A stretch of DNA of 64,000 bases from Natrinema sp. CBA1119 (GCF_002572525.1 NZ_PDBS01000001.1:62001-126000), one strand, 5' to 3'. Numbered from the stretch's first letter, positions 1 to 8,482 are shown. Notes: a model not told the origin generated them from the sequence alone. Made by a program: numbers and translations.

Positions 1-405
1 CCGATCCGCAGTGTTATCTTCGCGACGAGGAAATCCGCGGCGAGGGGAGGAGGGCTGCCAGCGGCGGCGCTGCGGACTGATCGCTCTCGAGTCACGAGTT
101 CGAAACGAGGTATCGAGACCGGCTCGGCGGACGCAGGTCCGTCTCGGATCGACGGACACGGGTTCGTCTATCCTTGAGGGTCCGGTCTCGCGGGAAGTTG
201 TCCGAGACACTCTCGACAGTACGTGTAACACCGGTCGTTCTTTGTTTGGCAGATCCGACAGGTAACCGGTTCGTCTATCGTTTGCGTTCGTGCGCCCATT
301 ATCGTCCCTACTGAACGGGGTCAAATAGCTCTCCGGCTGACCAATGCAAGGAATAGCGGGCCGCCTTCCGATTTTCCCGGCGCGGGACTCCGCTTTCGTG
401 TCCCC
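1..405. other. gene-free stretch
   Basis: No convincing gene. The open frames here are short and arginine-rich, as expected for the non-coding strands of high-GC haloarchaeal DNA. It lies 3' of the CGCGG peptide gene. The radical SAM enzyme expected for that peptide is not here and would have to lie left of the window or elsewhere. Confidence 0.6.
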
Positions 406-711
406 TCACTCACCGCCCACGTGGACGCGAGTCACGTGCCCGCCACAGCCACACCGGTCGACGTACTCGAGTCGAATCCCGTCGAACGCGGCCTCGAGTT
501 CGTCCCAGAGATACGTCTCGGGATGGCCGTGGTCGCCGTGTGTGACGAGGTTGACGTGGAAGCCGTCGGCCGTCGCGTCGATCGCGTCTTTCGCCTGCTC
601 GAGGAGCAGATCCCGGTCCGCGGCGTGTTCGGGCCCCTCGAGGTTCGCCGACCACGAGGCGTCGTGCTGGCTGCGCGTGACGGGTTCGACGCCGGAGACG
701 TCTTGGGTCAT
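406..711 (-). CDS. CGCGG-family candidate rSAM-modified peptide (RiPP precursor)
   Basis: A 101-residue protein whose C-terminus holds the motif C87-G88-C89-G90-G91 followed by a short His/Val tail. This matches the haloarchaeal family named after CGCGG, predicted (not proven) to be modified by a radical SAM/SPASM enzyme. The body is a small acidic domain with a His-rich middle (residues 53-63). The ATG at 711 is chosen because upstream TTG/GTG starts would add an Arg-rich extension unlike the rest. It lies 90 bases downstream of the MoaD-like gene on the same strand, so the two are probably co-transcribed. No modifying enzyme is visible in the window. The family call is from memory of the motif and the function is inference. 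Confidence 0.72.
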   Translation of the reverse strand: MTQDVSGVEPVTRSQHDASWSANLEGPEHAADRDLLLEQAKDAIDATADGFHVNLVTHGDHGHPETYLWDELEAAFDGIRLEYVDRCGCGGHVTRVHVGGE

Positions 712-801
712 GGTTCCGACTCGGTTCCGAACGCGCCTAAGGGCTGAGCCGAACGAGTTCGGTGCCGCCACCATCGTCGTCTCGGGCAAGCAACGGCCAG
801 T

Positions 802-1275
802 TCAACAGCAGAATATGAACGGGTAGAGCAGGGCGACGCGGTCGCCGTCCGTCAGCTCCGCCTCGAACCCGCCGAGGTGTTCGTTGAACCGGCCGTTGAT
901 ACAGACTCGAGCGTACGGCCGGGTTTGCTCGCCCTCCGGATTCTTCCGCCACGTGCCGGGCAGGTCGTCGGGCACCGGTGCCCAGCCGCTGTGGGTCGCG
1001 TCCGCTTCGGTCTCGGCGATGAGCATGTCCTCGAGGTCGTACTCGTCGAAGAACGACTCGAGGAAGTCCCGAAGGCGGTCTCCCTCGAAGGAGAACTCGA
1101 GTTCGTGAGTGCCGACCGCGTCGCGGACGTGACCGGTACAGCGGACGGTGACGGTCGTCGTGTCGGAATTGCGATCGGTCGCCGTGTCGTCCTCGCGGTC
1201 GGTCGGCGTTTCGGTCGCCCGGCTTTCCGTCGCGGCCGATTGCTGGTCGATTGTCGTCGCTGGGTTGGCGTCCAT
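802..1275 (-). CDS. MoaD/ThiS-like ubiquitin-fold protein ending in Cys-Cys
   Basis: A 157-residue protein. Residues 1-39 are a Thr/Asp-rich disordered leader. From about residue 40 a beta-grasp pattern follows, and near the end is the 'DGDRVALLYPF' segment typical of MoaD/ThiS sulfur carriers. These carriers normally end in Gly-Gly, which is adenylated and thiocarboxylated by an E1-like enzyme. Here the chain ends Phe-Ile-Phe-Cys-Cys directly before a TGA stop, so the standard chemistry is not possible as written. It is the first gene of a probable two-gene unit with the CGCGG peptide. It is divergent from the oxidase-like gene, with 91 bases between the starts. It could be a specialised sulfur or metal carrier; the function is unknown. 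Confidence 0.65.
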   Translation of the reverse strand: MDANPATTIDQQSAATESRATETPTDREDDTATDRNSDTTTVTVRCTGHVRDAVGTHELEFSFEGDRLRDFLESFFDEYDLEDMLIAETEADATHSGWAPVPDDLPGTWRKNPEGEQTRPYARVCINGRFNEHLGGFEAELTDGDRVALLYPFIFCC

Positions 1276-1366
1276 CGTGAGTCACTGTACGGCTCGAGCG
1301 GGCAAACGCTCACTACCGAACGTGTTCGGGGCGAACGGGACGGCCGCCGGGGGCGAACTGCAAGCT

Positions 1367-2749
1367 ATGGACGGAATACCTGGCGGGTTACGAACCGACC
1401 AGCAGCCCCCGATGGCGATCCCGCTGCGCCACTTCGTGCTCGCGTTGGGGTTCCTCGTCGTCGGGGTCGGCGGGAGCACCGTCATGACCGTTGCGACGCT
1501 GCCGGGACTGGCGGGGCTGGCACACCTCCATCTCCTGTTAGTCGGATGGATCGCGGTGACGATCATGGGCGCGATGACCCAGTTCGTCCCCGTCTGGTCC
1601 GGCGTGACGATCCACTCGAGGCGACTGGCCGTCGCTCAACTGTGGCTCGTTACGGCCGGACTAACCGGCTTCGCCGCGGCCCTGCTCGCGGGCGCGCTCG
1701 AGTGGCTCCCGGTCGGCGGGGCGCTCATGCTGGCGGGGATATGGGTGTTCGTCTACAACGTCGGCCGCACGCTCACACGTGCGCGCCCGTTCGATTTTAC
1801 GGAGCGACACTTCGCGTTCGCGCTCGCCTGTTTCGGGCTCGTCGCCCCGTTCGGGTTCTTGCTGGCGGTCGACTTCACGACGCCGGCGTTCGATTCGGTC
1901 GCCGTCTCCCGGTTCGAAGTCCATCTCTCGCACGCGACGCTCGCGCTGTTCGGCGCGCTGCTCGCGACCGTCGTCGGCGCGCTCTTTCAGCTCGGGCAGA
2001 TGTTCACGCAGGCGGAACCGGGTCGACTCGACGAGCGATTGCTGACCCTCGAGCAACTGTGTTTCCCCGCGGGGATCGGTGTGCTCGCACTCGGACGGGG
2101 ACTCACTATCGAGCCGGTGGCTCGAGTCGGTGCGGTTGCCATCCTCGTCGGACTCGCCGCGTTCGCGATCGTAATCGGACGCCTCCTGGCGGGTGCCACC
2201 GTCGAGCGCTCGCCCATGATTGCCCGCTACTGGGTCGTCGTCTCGGCGCTGCTCGCGTGGATCGCCCTCGCTGCACCGACGTGGTGGGCCGAGCCGATCG
2301 CGTACGGCTCGCTGTTCGGTCACCCCGACGCACAGCGACTCCTGCTGTTTGGCGTCTTCGGCTTCGTCGTCATCGGCTCGCTCTACCACATCGTTCCCTT
2401 CATCATCTGGATCGAGCGCTACAGCGATCGGCTCGGCTTCGAGCAGGTTCCGATGATCGACGACCTCTACGACGACCGACTTGAGCGCGGGGATTTCTGG
2501 ACGACGCTCGTCGGGTTCGGCGGCCTCTCCGCGGCTCCCCTCGTCGGATTGCCGTCGGTCGCTGTCACCGCGAGCGGCGTCCTCGCGACGATCGGCGTCG
2601 CCCTGTTCGTGATCAACGTGTTGCTGACGATCCACCAGCACGGTCCGAACGGAATCGCGGGCGTGCTGTCGAGCGCGCTCGAGTCAGAGCAGGAGTCGCC
2701 CACAGCGGGCGATGGAGAGTCCGATCTCGGCGTTTCGCCGGACCGGTAG
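1367..2749 (+). CDS. heme-copper-oxidase-like multipass membrane protein
   Basis: A 460-residue, very hydrophobic protein with about 12 membrane segments and an acidic cytoplasmic tail (last ~30 residues). Histidines sit in membrane segments: 'LAHLHLLLVGW' in the second, 'VHLSHATLALFG' near the middle and 'LYHIVPF' late. This resembles subunit I of the heme-copper oxidase/NO reductase superfamily, or the related NnrS-like proteins, but the full ligand set of a classical oxidase is not obvious. The ATG at 1367 is chosen because the frame upstream overlaps the divergent MoaD-like gene. A second protein of similar type lies at 4762-5967. A role in heme/copper or NO chemistry is inference. Confidence 0.6.
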   Translation: MDGIPGGLRTDQQPPMAIPLRHFVLALGFLVVGVGGSTVMTVATLPGLAGLAHLHLLLVGWIAVTIMGAMTQFVPVWSGVTIHSRRLAVAQLWLVTAGLTGFAAALLAGALEWLPVGGALMLAGIWVFVYNVGRTLTRARPFDFTERHFAFALACFGLVAPFGFLLAVDFTTPAFDSVAVSRFEVHLSHATLALFGALLATVVGALFQLGQMFTQAEPGRLDERLLTLEQLCFPAGIGVLALGRGLTIEPVARVGAVAILVGLAAFAIVIGRLLAGATVERSPMIARYWVVVSALLAWIALAAPTWWAEPIAYGSLFGHPDAQRLLLFGVFGFVVIGSLYHIVPFIIWIERYSDRLGFEQVPMIDDLYDDRLERGDFWTTLVGFGGLSAAPLVGLPSVAVTASGVLATIGVALFVINVLLTIHQHGPNGIAGVLSSALESEQESPTAGDGESDLGVSPDR

Positions 2750-2769
2750 TCAGAGCGACCGTCTCGAGG

Positions 2770-3373
2770 CTACTCCTCGGGCGAGACACCGACCTCCGGC
2801 TCGTATCGCTGGGACTCGATCGTCGACACGACCAGTTCGCCGTACTCGGCGGCGGTCAGTTCGCCCGCGTTGTACTCCGCCGCGCGGACCGTCTCGACCG
2901 TCGCCGATCCGTACGAGGCGGGGGCGTCGTCGAGGATCGTCGCTCCCAGCGCGACCGCGTCGTAGCCGGCATCGATCAGCGCCGCGTAGCCGCCCGCCAG
3001 CAGGGCGACGTCGTGGATATTCCCCTCGTCGCCGCGATCCGTGTTGACGTACTCGAGGGTCAGTACGTCCCGGTCGCGTTCGACCGATTCGACGGTCATC
3101 TCGTACTCCTCGAGCGTCGACGCTAACCCGTCGGGATCGCCGATATCGGCGCTCGCGAGCGCCGGGATCCGCTCCTCGAGGATCGCGCGTCGCTCCGCGA
3201 CCGGAAGGTCGGGGACGTACGCCGAGACCGGCCACTCCGTGTTCTCGGGGAACTCCGTTCCCATCTCTTCGATGCAGCCGGGCGAGTCCAACGGCCGCGA
3301 CGACGGTCCCGCCCTGCAGGAACCGCCGCCGCGTCGATCCCTCGTTCCCGTCGCCCGAGGCGTTCCGATCCAT
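2770..3373 (-). pseudogene. Tat lipoprotein broken by a one-base frameshift at the lipobox
   Basis: The first ~31 codons from ATG 3373 encode a twin-arginine signal ('STRRRFLQGG' then a hydrophobic stretch ending Gly-Leu-Ala). The mature part, starting Gly-Cys-Ile-Glu-Glu and running ~169 residues to the stop at 2770, is in a different frame. Removing one G from the GGG at 3280-3282 (plus strand) joins them into the expected Leu-Ala-Gly-Cys lipobox. The intact product would be a ~200-residue surface lipoprotein with an acidic alpha/beta domain of no family I recognise. Either the gene is newly inactivated or the assembly has an indel here; a three-base run is a weak slippage site. The downstream frame is otherwise undamaged. 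Confidence 0.72.
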
Positions 3374-3469
3374 GGCTGTGGGCTCGCCGCCCCCGGATAA
3401 ATGGCTTCGTTCTGCAGACGCCGGCATGGAGATAAAGGGGCGATTAGCCGTACGGAAAAGCGCCACCAG

Positions 3470-4732
3470 ATGGTCCTCGAGCTGTACAACGTCGGCCTGG
3501 TCGTCCTCGGTATCGCACTGTTCGGCGTCGCCGTCCTCCCGCGGTTCGTTGCCGATCGCGCCGTCTCGATGCCGGTGTTTTTCGTCGCCTTCGGCATGCT
3601 GGCATTCGGGCTCCCGATCGGACTCCCGCCGCCGGATCCGCTCGAGCAGGGGACGACGACGGAGCACCTCACCGAGCTGGGCGTCATCATCGCACTGATG
3701 GGCGTCGGACTGAAGATCGATCGAATTCCGGGGCTCCGCGCGTGGGCGTCGACGTGGCGGTTGCTCGCGATCACGATGCCGCTATCGATCGCCGGCGCGG
3801 CGCTGTTCGGTCGGTGGGTCGGTCTCGGCATCCCGACTGCGATTTTGCTGGGCGCGTGTATCGCGCCGACCGACCCAGTGTTAGCGTCAGAGGTTCAGGT
3901 CGGTGGTCCGGGGATGGGCAACGAGGAAGAAGGCCTCGAGGAGGCGGCCGGCGGGGAAGACGAGGTCCGGTTCGCGCTCACCTCCGAAGCGGGGCTGAAC
4001 GACGGGCTCGCGTTCCCGTTCACGAATCTGGCAATCGCGACCGCGCTCGTGGGACTCGTTCCCGGCAACTGGCTCGGCGAGTGGCTCCTCGTCGACGTCG
4101 GCTATCGGATCGTCGTCGGCGTCATCGTCGGCGTCGTCCTCGGCTATCTGACCGCCCGCCTCGTCTTCGCCACGGAGCCCGACACCCCCGTCGCGGAGTC
4201 GGTCCAGGGGCTCGAGGCCGTCGCCGGCACCCTCCTCCTCTACGGGGCGACCGAACTCGTCGGCGGCTACGGCTTCATCGCGGTCTTCGTCGCGGCGCTG
4301 ATGGTCCGCCACTACGAGCGCTCCCACGAGTACAACCGTTCGCTCCACGAGGTGAGCGAGTTCGCCGAGCAGGTGATGATGGCCCTCATCATGCTCTTCT
4401 TCGGCGGGGCGATCGTCGGCGGACTACTCGAGCCGCTCACCCTCGAGGCGATCGTCGCGGCGGTCGCGATCGTGTTCGTCGTCCGCCCGCTCGCCGGGCT
4501 CGTCGGCTTTCTCGGCTTCGACCGCGACCCCGCCGAGCGGGCCACGATCGCCTTCTTCGGCATCCGAGGGATCGGCTCGTTCTACTACCTCGCATACGGG
4601 CTGAATCACGCCGCGTTCCCCGATTCCGGTCTCCTGTGGGCGGTCGTCGGCGCGGTCGTGCTCGTCTCCATCGTCGTCCACGGGATCACCGCGACGCCCG
4701 CCGTCCGCTGGCTCGAGGCACGAGCCCGGTAA
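3470..4732 (+). CDS. CPA1-type sodium/proton antiporter
   Basis: A 420-residue integral membrane protein with about 12 segments. It carries the hallmark motifs of NhaP/CPA1 antiporters: 'ACIAPTDPVLASEVQVG' (the Thr-Asp-Pro of the unwound helix) and 'SEAGLNDGLAFPF' (the Asn-Asp of the ion site). Between them is an acidic cytoplasmic loop. It should exchange Na+ for H+ across the cell membrane, which fits a halophile. The ATG at 3470 is chosen because the upstream extension is basic, not hydrophobic, and runs back toward the divergent lipoprotein start. It is convergent with the 4762-5967 gene. CPA1 rather than CPA2 is judged from the motifs and the exact ion is unknown. Confidence 0.88.
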   Translation: MVLELYNVGLVVLGIALFGVAVLPRFVADRAVSMPVFFVAFGMLAFGLPIGLPPPDPLEQGTTTEHLTELGVIIALMGVGLKIDRIPGLRAWASTWRLLAITMPLSIAGAALFGRWVGLGIPTAILLGACIAPTDPVLASEVQVGGPGMGNEEEGLEEAAGGEDEVRFALTSEAGLNDGLAFPFTNLAIATALVGLVPGNWLGEWLLVDVGYRIVVGVIVGVVLGYLTARLVFATEPDTPVAESVQGLEAVAGTLLLYGATELVGGYGFIAVFVAALMVRHYERSHEYNRSLHEVSEFAEQVMMALIMLFFGGAIVGGLLEPLTLEAIVAAVAIVFVVRPLAGLVGFLGFDRDPAERATIAFFGIRGIGSFYYLAYGLNHAAFPDSGLLWAVVGAVVLVSIVVHGITATPAVRWLEARAR

Positions 4733-4761
4733 CGGGACCGCCGTCCAACCCGTTCATCGCG

Positions 4762-5967
4762 CTATTTTGCTCGTTCGAGAAAGATCGTCCACAGGACGGC
4801 CGCGTACAACACCGCGCCGAGGACGGAGAGCCAGCGACCGGCCCCGACGAGCGGCGATGCCGATGCGAGCGACCCGCCGACCTCGAGGGCCAGCCCGCCC
4901 AGTAGCGCCGTGACCGACCACCGCGCGGTCCGATCGCCGATCCCGGCGGTCGAGGCGATGGCCGGCGGGTAGAAGTGGTACGTGACGCCGACGATCGTCA
5001 GCCCGACGAAGCCGCCGATCGCGAGCCGATAGTGCGCGTCGAAGGCGGTCGGCGGAACGCTCGAGGCGGGCGCAAACGCGAACGCCAGTCCCAGCAGGGC
5101 GACCAGCGCGGCACAGGCTGCGGCACCGAGGATCGCTCGCCAGCCGACCCGGCGGCGGTCGCTCCGTCGAACGAGGTCAGCGATGGCGACCGCGAATCCG
5201 AGCAACGCGATCGCCTGAAGCGCGGCGCCGAGGCGAAAGAGCGATCCCCCGCGGAAGTCGACAGCGAGCAGTGCAGGGCCGGTGACGCCGGCGAACAACA
5301 CGACGCCGACGAGAGACGGCCGAATCGAGACGACCAGCAATCGCGGTAACAGACGAAACCCGACGGCGAAGACCAGCAAGCCGGCCGCCCCGGCCGCGAG
5401 CAGGTGGGTCGTCGCCGGTCCCGGTGGAACGGGGGACGGCTCGAGGCCGAGTGCTACTGCCAGGGGGAGCGCCGAGCCGACGAGCAGGTAGGTGAAGACG
5501 ACCGGGATCGCAGCGTTCGCGAGTCGGTCGACTCGCCGACGGTGGGCGTTGGCCTCACCGGTACCGGTTTCCCGCCCGGTCAGGTTGTCCCGGACGGTCC
5601 ATGAGAGCGTGGCAACGAAGACGAGACACCCGACGAACCAGCTCGTCGCACTGACAGCAGCGACGATCGGCGGCCCGAGCCCGGCACCGGCGGCGAACGC
5701 CCCGAACGTGCCGATCAGCGCGAGCGGGAGGTGAATCGCTGGCGCGTACGGAACGGCCAGTTCCCGCGCGAAGTACGACGGGACGAGCGTGTATGCCTTC
5801 CCGAAGACGACGTGGAAGACGAACCCGGAAACGCCGAGCGGGACGGTAGCCGCTCGCAGAATCCCGACCGCGACCGCGACCTGCCACGCGACGAAAAAGC
5901 CGATGCCGGCCGCGACGAACGCTCGGGACCAGCGTGAAATCGTCGCCGTTCCAGTCCCTTCTCTCAT
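4762..5967 (-). CDS. NnrS/heme-copper-oxidase-like membrane protein
   Basis: A 401-residue protein of about 12 hydrophobic segments. 'FHVVFGKAYTLVPSYFAREL' in the second/third segments and 'GVTYHFYPPAI' late in the protein place conserved His, Tyr and Pro in membranes. The first motif is arranged like 'MGAMTQFVPVW' of the 1367-2749 protein, so the two are probably distant relatives. NnrS proteins are heme-copper membrane proteins tied to nitric-oxide metabolism, but no NO gene lies nearby. It is 7 bases downstream of the MIP18-like gene on the same strand, so they form one unit. The function is inference from topology and spaced His residues. Confidence 0.6.
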   Translation of the reverse strand: MREGTGTATISRWSRAFVAAGIGFFVAWQVAVAVGILRAATVPLGVSGFVFHVVFGKAYTLVPSYFARELAVPYAPAIHLPLALIGTFGAFAAGAGLGPPIVAAVSATSWFVGCLVFVATLSWTVRDNLTGRETGTGEANAHRRRVDRLANAAIPVVFTYLLVGSALPLAVALGLEPSPVPPGPATTHLLAAGAAGLLVFAVGFRLLPRLLVVSIRPSLVGVVLFAGVTGPALLAVDFRGGSLFRLGAALQAIALLGFAVAIADLVRRSDRRRVGWRAILGAAACAALVALLGLAFAFAPASSVPPTAFDAHYRLAIGGFVGLTIVGVTYHFYPPAIASTAGIGDRTARWSVTALLGGLALEVGGSLASASPLVGAGRWLSVLGAVLYAAVLWTIFLERAK

Positions 5968-5974
5968 CGATTGA

Positions 5975-6550
5975 TCAGAAAGGGGAGGGGTCGTTCGTCT
6001 CGTTGTCCCCCTCGCGCTCGAGGGAGGCGGTCGACCCCGGTCCAGTCGACTCGCCCGGGACGTCGCCGGACTCGCGATATCGCATTTCGAGCTCCTCGAG
6101 GGATTCGTTGAGCGATTCGGACTGGTGGTGGGTCGGCCGGACGCGGACGGACACGAGGTCGTACTCGTGACGATCGCTCAGTCCGTTCCACGCGCGGAAC
6201 GACCCCTTGATGAGCGCGCCCGCTTGCGGACAGAACTCCGTGGTGGGGCTGAACTCGGCGCGCAGAACGGACGGATCATCGGCGTCGACCGCGTACCGGT
6301 AGCCCGCGTCGGGATGGCGTCGGTCGAGGTTGAGCCGCGCGAGGTTGTAGCCGAACGTCGCGTCGTAGACGCCACGCTCCTCGAACAGATCGCGAGCGAT
6401 CTCGTGAACGGCGACGTGCGCCTCGCCCTCGAGAACGTCGTGGCCCTCGAGGAACGGGCCCGGCTCCGGAACGTGCTCAGAGACGAACGCATCGGGTTCG
6501 TCGAAGCCGGCGTCGTCATCCGTCGCACGTCCGCTGGAAAAAGGGTTCAT
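5975..6550 (-). CDS. MIP18/SufT-like (DUF59-type) protein
   Basis: A 191-residue protein. The central part has the order seen in MIP18-family iron-sulfur assembly proteins: a helical segment (residues 40-60), a strand, then 'FSPTTEFCPQAGALI', where C107 takes the place of the conserved Cys in the family's 'TxPxCP' motif. The last ~45 residues are acidic and disordered. If the call is right it would help insert Fe-S clusters into a client, perhaps within this operon. The ATG at 6550 is preferred over the long upstream extension, which runs into the AT-rich divergent region. It is the first gene of the unit with the oxidase-like membrane gene. The family match is by eye only. Confidence 0.5.
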   Translation of the reverse strand: MNPFSSGRATDDDAGFDEPDAFVSEHVPEPGPFLEGHDVLEGEAHVAVHEIARDLFEERGVYDATFGYNLARLNLDRRHPDAGYRYAVDADDPSVLRAEFSPTTEFCPQAGALIKGSFRAWNGLSDRHEYDLVSVRVRPTHHQSESLNESLEELEMRYRESGDVPGESTGPGSTASLEREGDNETNDPSPF

Positions 6551-6846
6551 CGTGAATGCGGGTACGATCCCGTTCCGCCAATAGATATTGCCGAACATGT
6601 AACGAAATCCGGAATCGACATTCGGAACCGATAGATTGCCGATGTTCCGAATCGATAACCAGTGATTGTGCACTGACTATCAGTCCCTGAATAGTTTTAG
6701 AATATATGAATACAATAAATTTAGACTATAATTAGGGCCCAATATATGCAATAGAGAGTGTATTTATCCACTGATGGTTGAATGTGAGGTCCAAGACCTG
6801 GTTGAGGCCAGAGGATTTATACCTGATCGATGTAAGAGTCCGGCCA
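6551..6846. promoter_or_regulatory. AT-rich divergent promoter region
   Basis: About 296 bases between the MIP18-like gene (left, minus) and the HalOD1 gene (right, plus), far richer in A/T than the surroundings. For the plus-strand gene a TATA element (TTTATA, 6816-6821) lies about 28 bases before ATG 6847, the spacing of leaderless haloarchaeal transcripts. A near-palindrome centred on GGGCCC (6731-6743) shares 13 bases with one in front of vapB at 34793. Confidence 0.55.
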
Positions 6847-7128
6847 ATGCTACTCTCAGTTGATCGCTCGGACGCGACAGTCTCGCAGTCAGTATGTTTC
6901 GACGTTATCGCAGCTGTTGCCGAGCGTGAAGGTATCGATCCCCTCGATCTCGAGCCGCCCGAGTACGAAGCCCTCTACGACGTTATCAATCCCGAAGCGC
7001 TCGATTCGCTCTTTGCGACCCGAGAAAACGGCCGACAGCGACCGACCGGCTGCGTCGAATTCCCCTTCTGTGGCTATCATATTACCGTCGCGAGCGACGG
7101 CGAGGTCAAGGTTTCCGACCTCGAGTAA
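6847..7128 (+). CDS. stand-alone HalOD1 (haloarchaeal output domain) protein
   Basis: A 93-residue protein that is a single HalOD1 domain. It has a Val-Ser-Gln-Ser-Val start strand, the helix 'DVIAAVAEREGID', 'PPEYEALYDVINPEALD', and the closing strands 'VEFPFCGYHITV' and 'DGEVKV'. HalOD1 domains are found alone or at the ends of haloarchaeal signalling and GAF/receiver proteins; their biochemical role is not established. The start at 6847 is supported by the TATA box 28 bases upstream. A longer frame beginning at 6778 would include the promoter. No kinase or receiver gene is adjacent. Confidence 0.8.
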   Translation: MLLSVDRSDATVSQSVCFDVIAAVAEREGIDPLDLEPPEYEALYDVINPEALDSLFATRENGRQRPTGCVEFPFCGYHITVASDGEVKVSDLE

Positions 7129-7223
7129 GACGGACTACTCTCCGTCAGCTCCGGTGCACCCGCCCGGCGGGTCGCGGGTGCGCCGGTGCATAGTTACAGC
7201 AGCCCCTCTCACTCGTTCGGCGG

Positions 7224-7619
7224 CTACTCTCGCTGCTCGATTCGCGTTCGCCACTCGGTCGGGAGCGGTCGCGACTCCCCCGTTTCCGGGTCGATGAGCA
7301 CCTGGACGGTAGTCGCCGTCGCCGCACGCGATCCGCCCGCGCGGATCTCGTACTCCATCGGCAGACTCGACGTTCCCAGATCCCCGACGCGGAGCGCGAC
7401 CGTGACGTCGTCGCCCGCCTCGATCGGCCGTGCGTACTCGAGCTCGAGGCTCACGAGGACGGTGTCGGTCTCGGCCAGCGAAACGTCGAGTACGTCCCTG
7501 AAGTAGGCCTCCCGCGCCTGCTCGAGGTAGGTGGCATACGTTGCATTGTTAACATGACCCATGAAATCGATATCGCGGAGTCGCACGTCGACGGACGCCT
7601 CGTAGCTAAAATCGGTCAT
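7224..7619 (-). CDS. acyl-CoA thioesterase, 4-HBT-type hotdog fold
   Basis: A 131-residue protein with the signature 'RDIDFMGHVNNATYATYLE' (residues 15-33). The Asp and the His-Val-Asn-Asn segment form the catalytic edge of 4-hydroxybenzoyl-CoA-thioesterase-like enzymes. The length equals one hotdog domain. It should hydrolyse an acyl-CoA in the cytoplasm, but the substrate cannot be read from sequence. The ATG at 7619 is chosen because the upstream extension is Arg-rich. It is transcribed in the same direction as the exonuclease gene 110 bases upstream, though operon membership is uncertain. Confidence 0.85.
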   Translation of the reverse strand: MTDFSYEASVDVRLRDIDFMGHVNNATYATYLEQAREAYFRDVLDVSLAETDTVLVSLELEYARPIEAGDDVTVALRVGDLGTSSLPMEYEIRAGGSRAATATTVQVLIDPETGESRPLPTEWRTRIEQRE

Positions 7620-7729
7620 TGCGATCCAGTCGGGACGATTCCCATATATATCTACTCGTCGCCGTCGCACTGTACGGCCGGCACGGTTCCGACGAAAAAC
7701 GCTCGAGGAGATCGACTGGACCCGTCCGC

Positions 7730-8482
7730 TCACTCGTCCGCTATCGCGGCCTCGAAAACGGTCTCGTGGAGCCGATCCGCGACGATTTCCATCAGCGGCT
7801 CCATGTTGCGGGTGTCAGCACGGTTGTACTCGACGAGCGTCTCGAGGGCCCCGTCGTCGCCGCGTTCGTACTCGTGCCAGAGACGGACGGCATCGCGCCC
7901 GCTGATCTCCGGCATGTCCCGGTCGATGCCGAGTTCCCGTTCGATCGCCTTCAGTCCGCCGTCGAGCCCCAGCTTTTTGCAGGGATACATGAGATCGACG
8001 TGGGGAACGTCGATGTCGACGTCGAAACACGTCTCGAGGAACGGAACGTCGAAGCGCTGCCCGTTGAAAGTGACGAGCAGGGCGGCGTCAGTGAGTTCGC
8101 GCTCGAGGCGGTCGCTCGACAGATCGCGGTCCCTGACGAACGTCTTCGTCTCCCCGTCCTGGTGGAGGCTGACGGTCGTCACGTTGTTCGTGTCGGCACT
8201 CAGTCCAGTCGTCTCGATGTCCAGAAAGCAGGTCTCCGCGCTGACGTTCTCGTAGCACCGCCAGCGACTCGATGCCGGGAGCGCCTCCGCAAAGACGGAG
8301 ACATCCCCGCGCTCGAGGTGGGTCCGCCCCTCGTCGATGAAGGTCTCGATCCGGTCGGCGAGCGTCGAGCCGACGACGCTGCCGTCGAACTCGTCCCAGT
8401 GGGTGACGCCGTTCTCCCAGAGGCGTCGTTCGGTGGTTTCGCCGACCCCGCGGACGGGTATGAAGCTGTTCTCGATTCGCAC
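7730..8482 (-). CDS. RNase H-fold 3'-5' exonuclease (YprB-like)
   Basis: A 250-residue protein. An N-terminal helix-hairpin-helix-like part (residues 1-60, 'IPVRGVGETTERRLWENGV') precedes an RNase_H_2/DEDD exonuclease domain. Metal-binding acidic residues appear as D88/E90 in 'FLDIETTGL', an Asp in 'TFNGQRFDVPFL' (about 145), and Asp in 'YNRADTRNMEPL' (about 220). Such proteins trim DNA or RNA 3' ends; the substrate is unknown here. The position of the acidic residues suggests it is catalytically complete. Neighbouring genes give no specific functional clue. Confidence 0.8.
   Translation of the reverse strand: MRIENSFIPVRGVGETTERRLWENGVTHWDEFDGSVVGSTLADRIETFIDEGRTHLERGDVSVFAEALPASSRWRCYENVSAETCFLDIETTGLSADTNNVTTVSLHQDGETKTFVRDRDLSSDRLERELTDAALLVTFNGQRFDVPFLETCFDVDIDVPHVDLMYPCKKLGLDGGLKAIERELGIDRDMPEISGRDAVRLWHEYERGDDGALETLVEYNRADTRNMEPLMEIVADRLHETVFEAAIADE

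Noticed and set aside
11..265. An 84-codon open frame at the left edge
   Set aside because: Arg-rich, no family, no promoter; not distinguishable from chance.
877..2484. A 535-codon plus-strand open frame rich in Arg
   Set aside because: It overlaps the MoaD-like and oxidase-like genes in another frame and has no domain; typical high-GC shadow.
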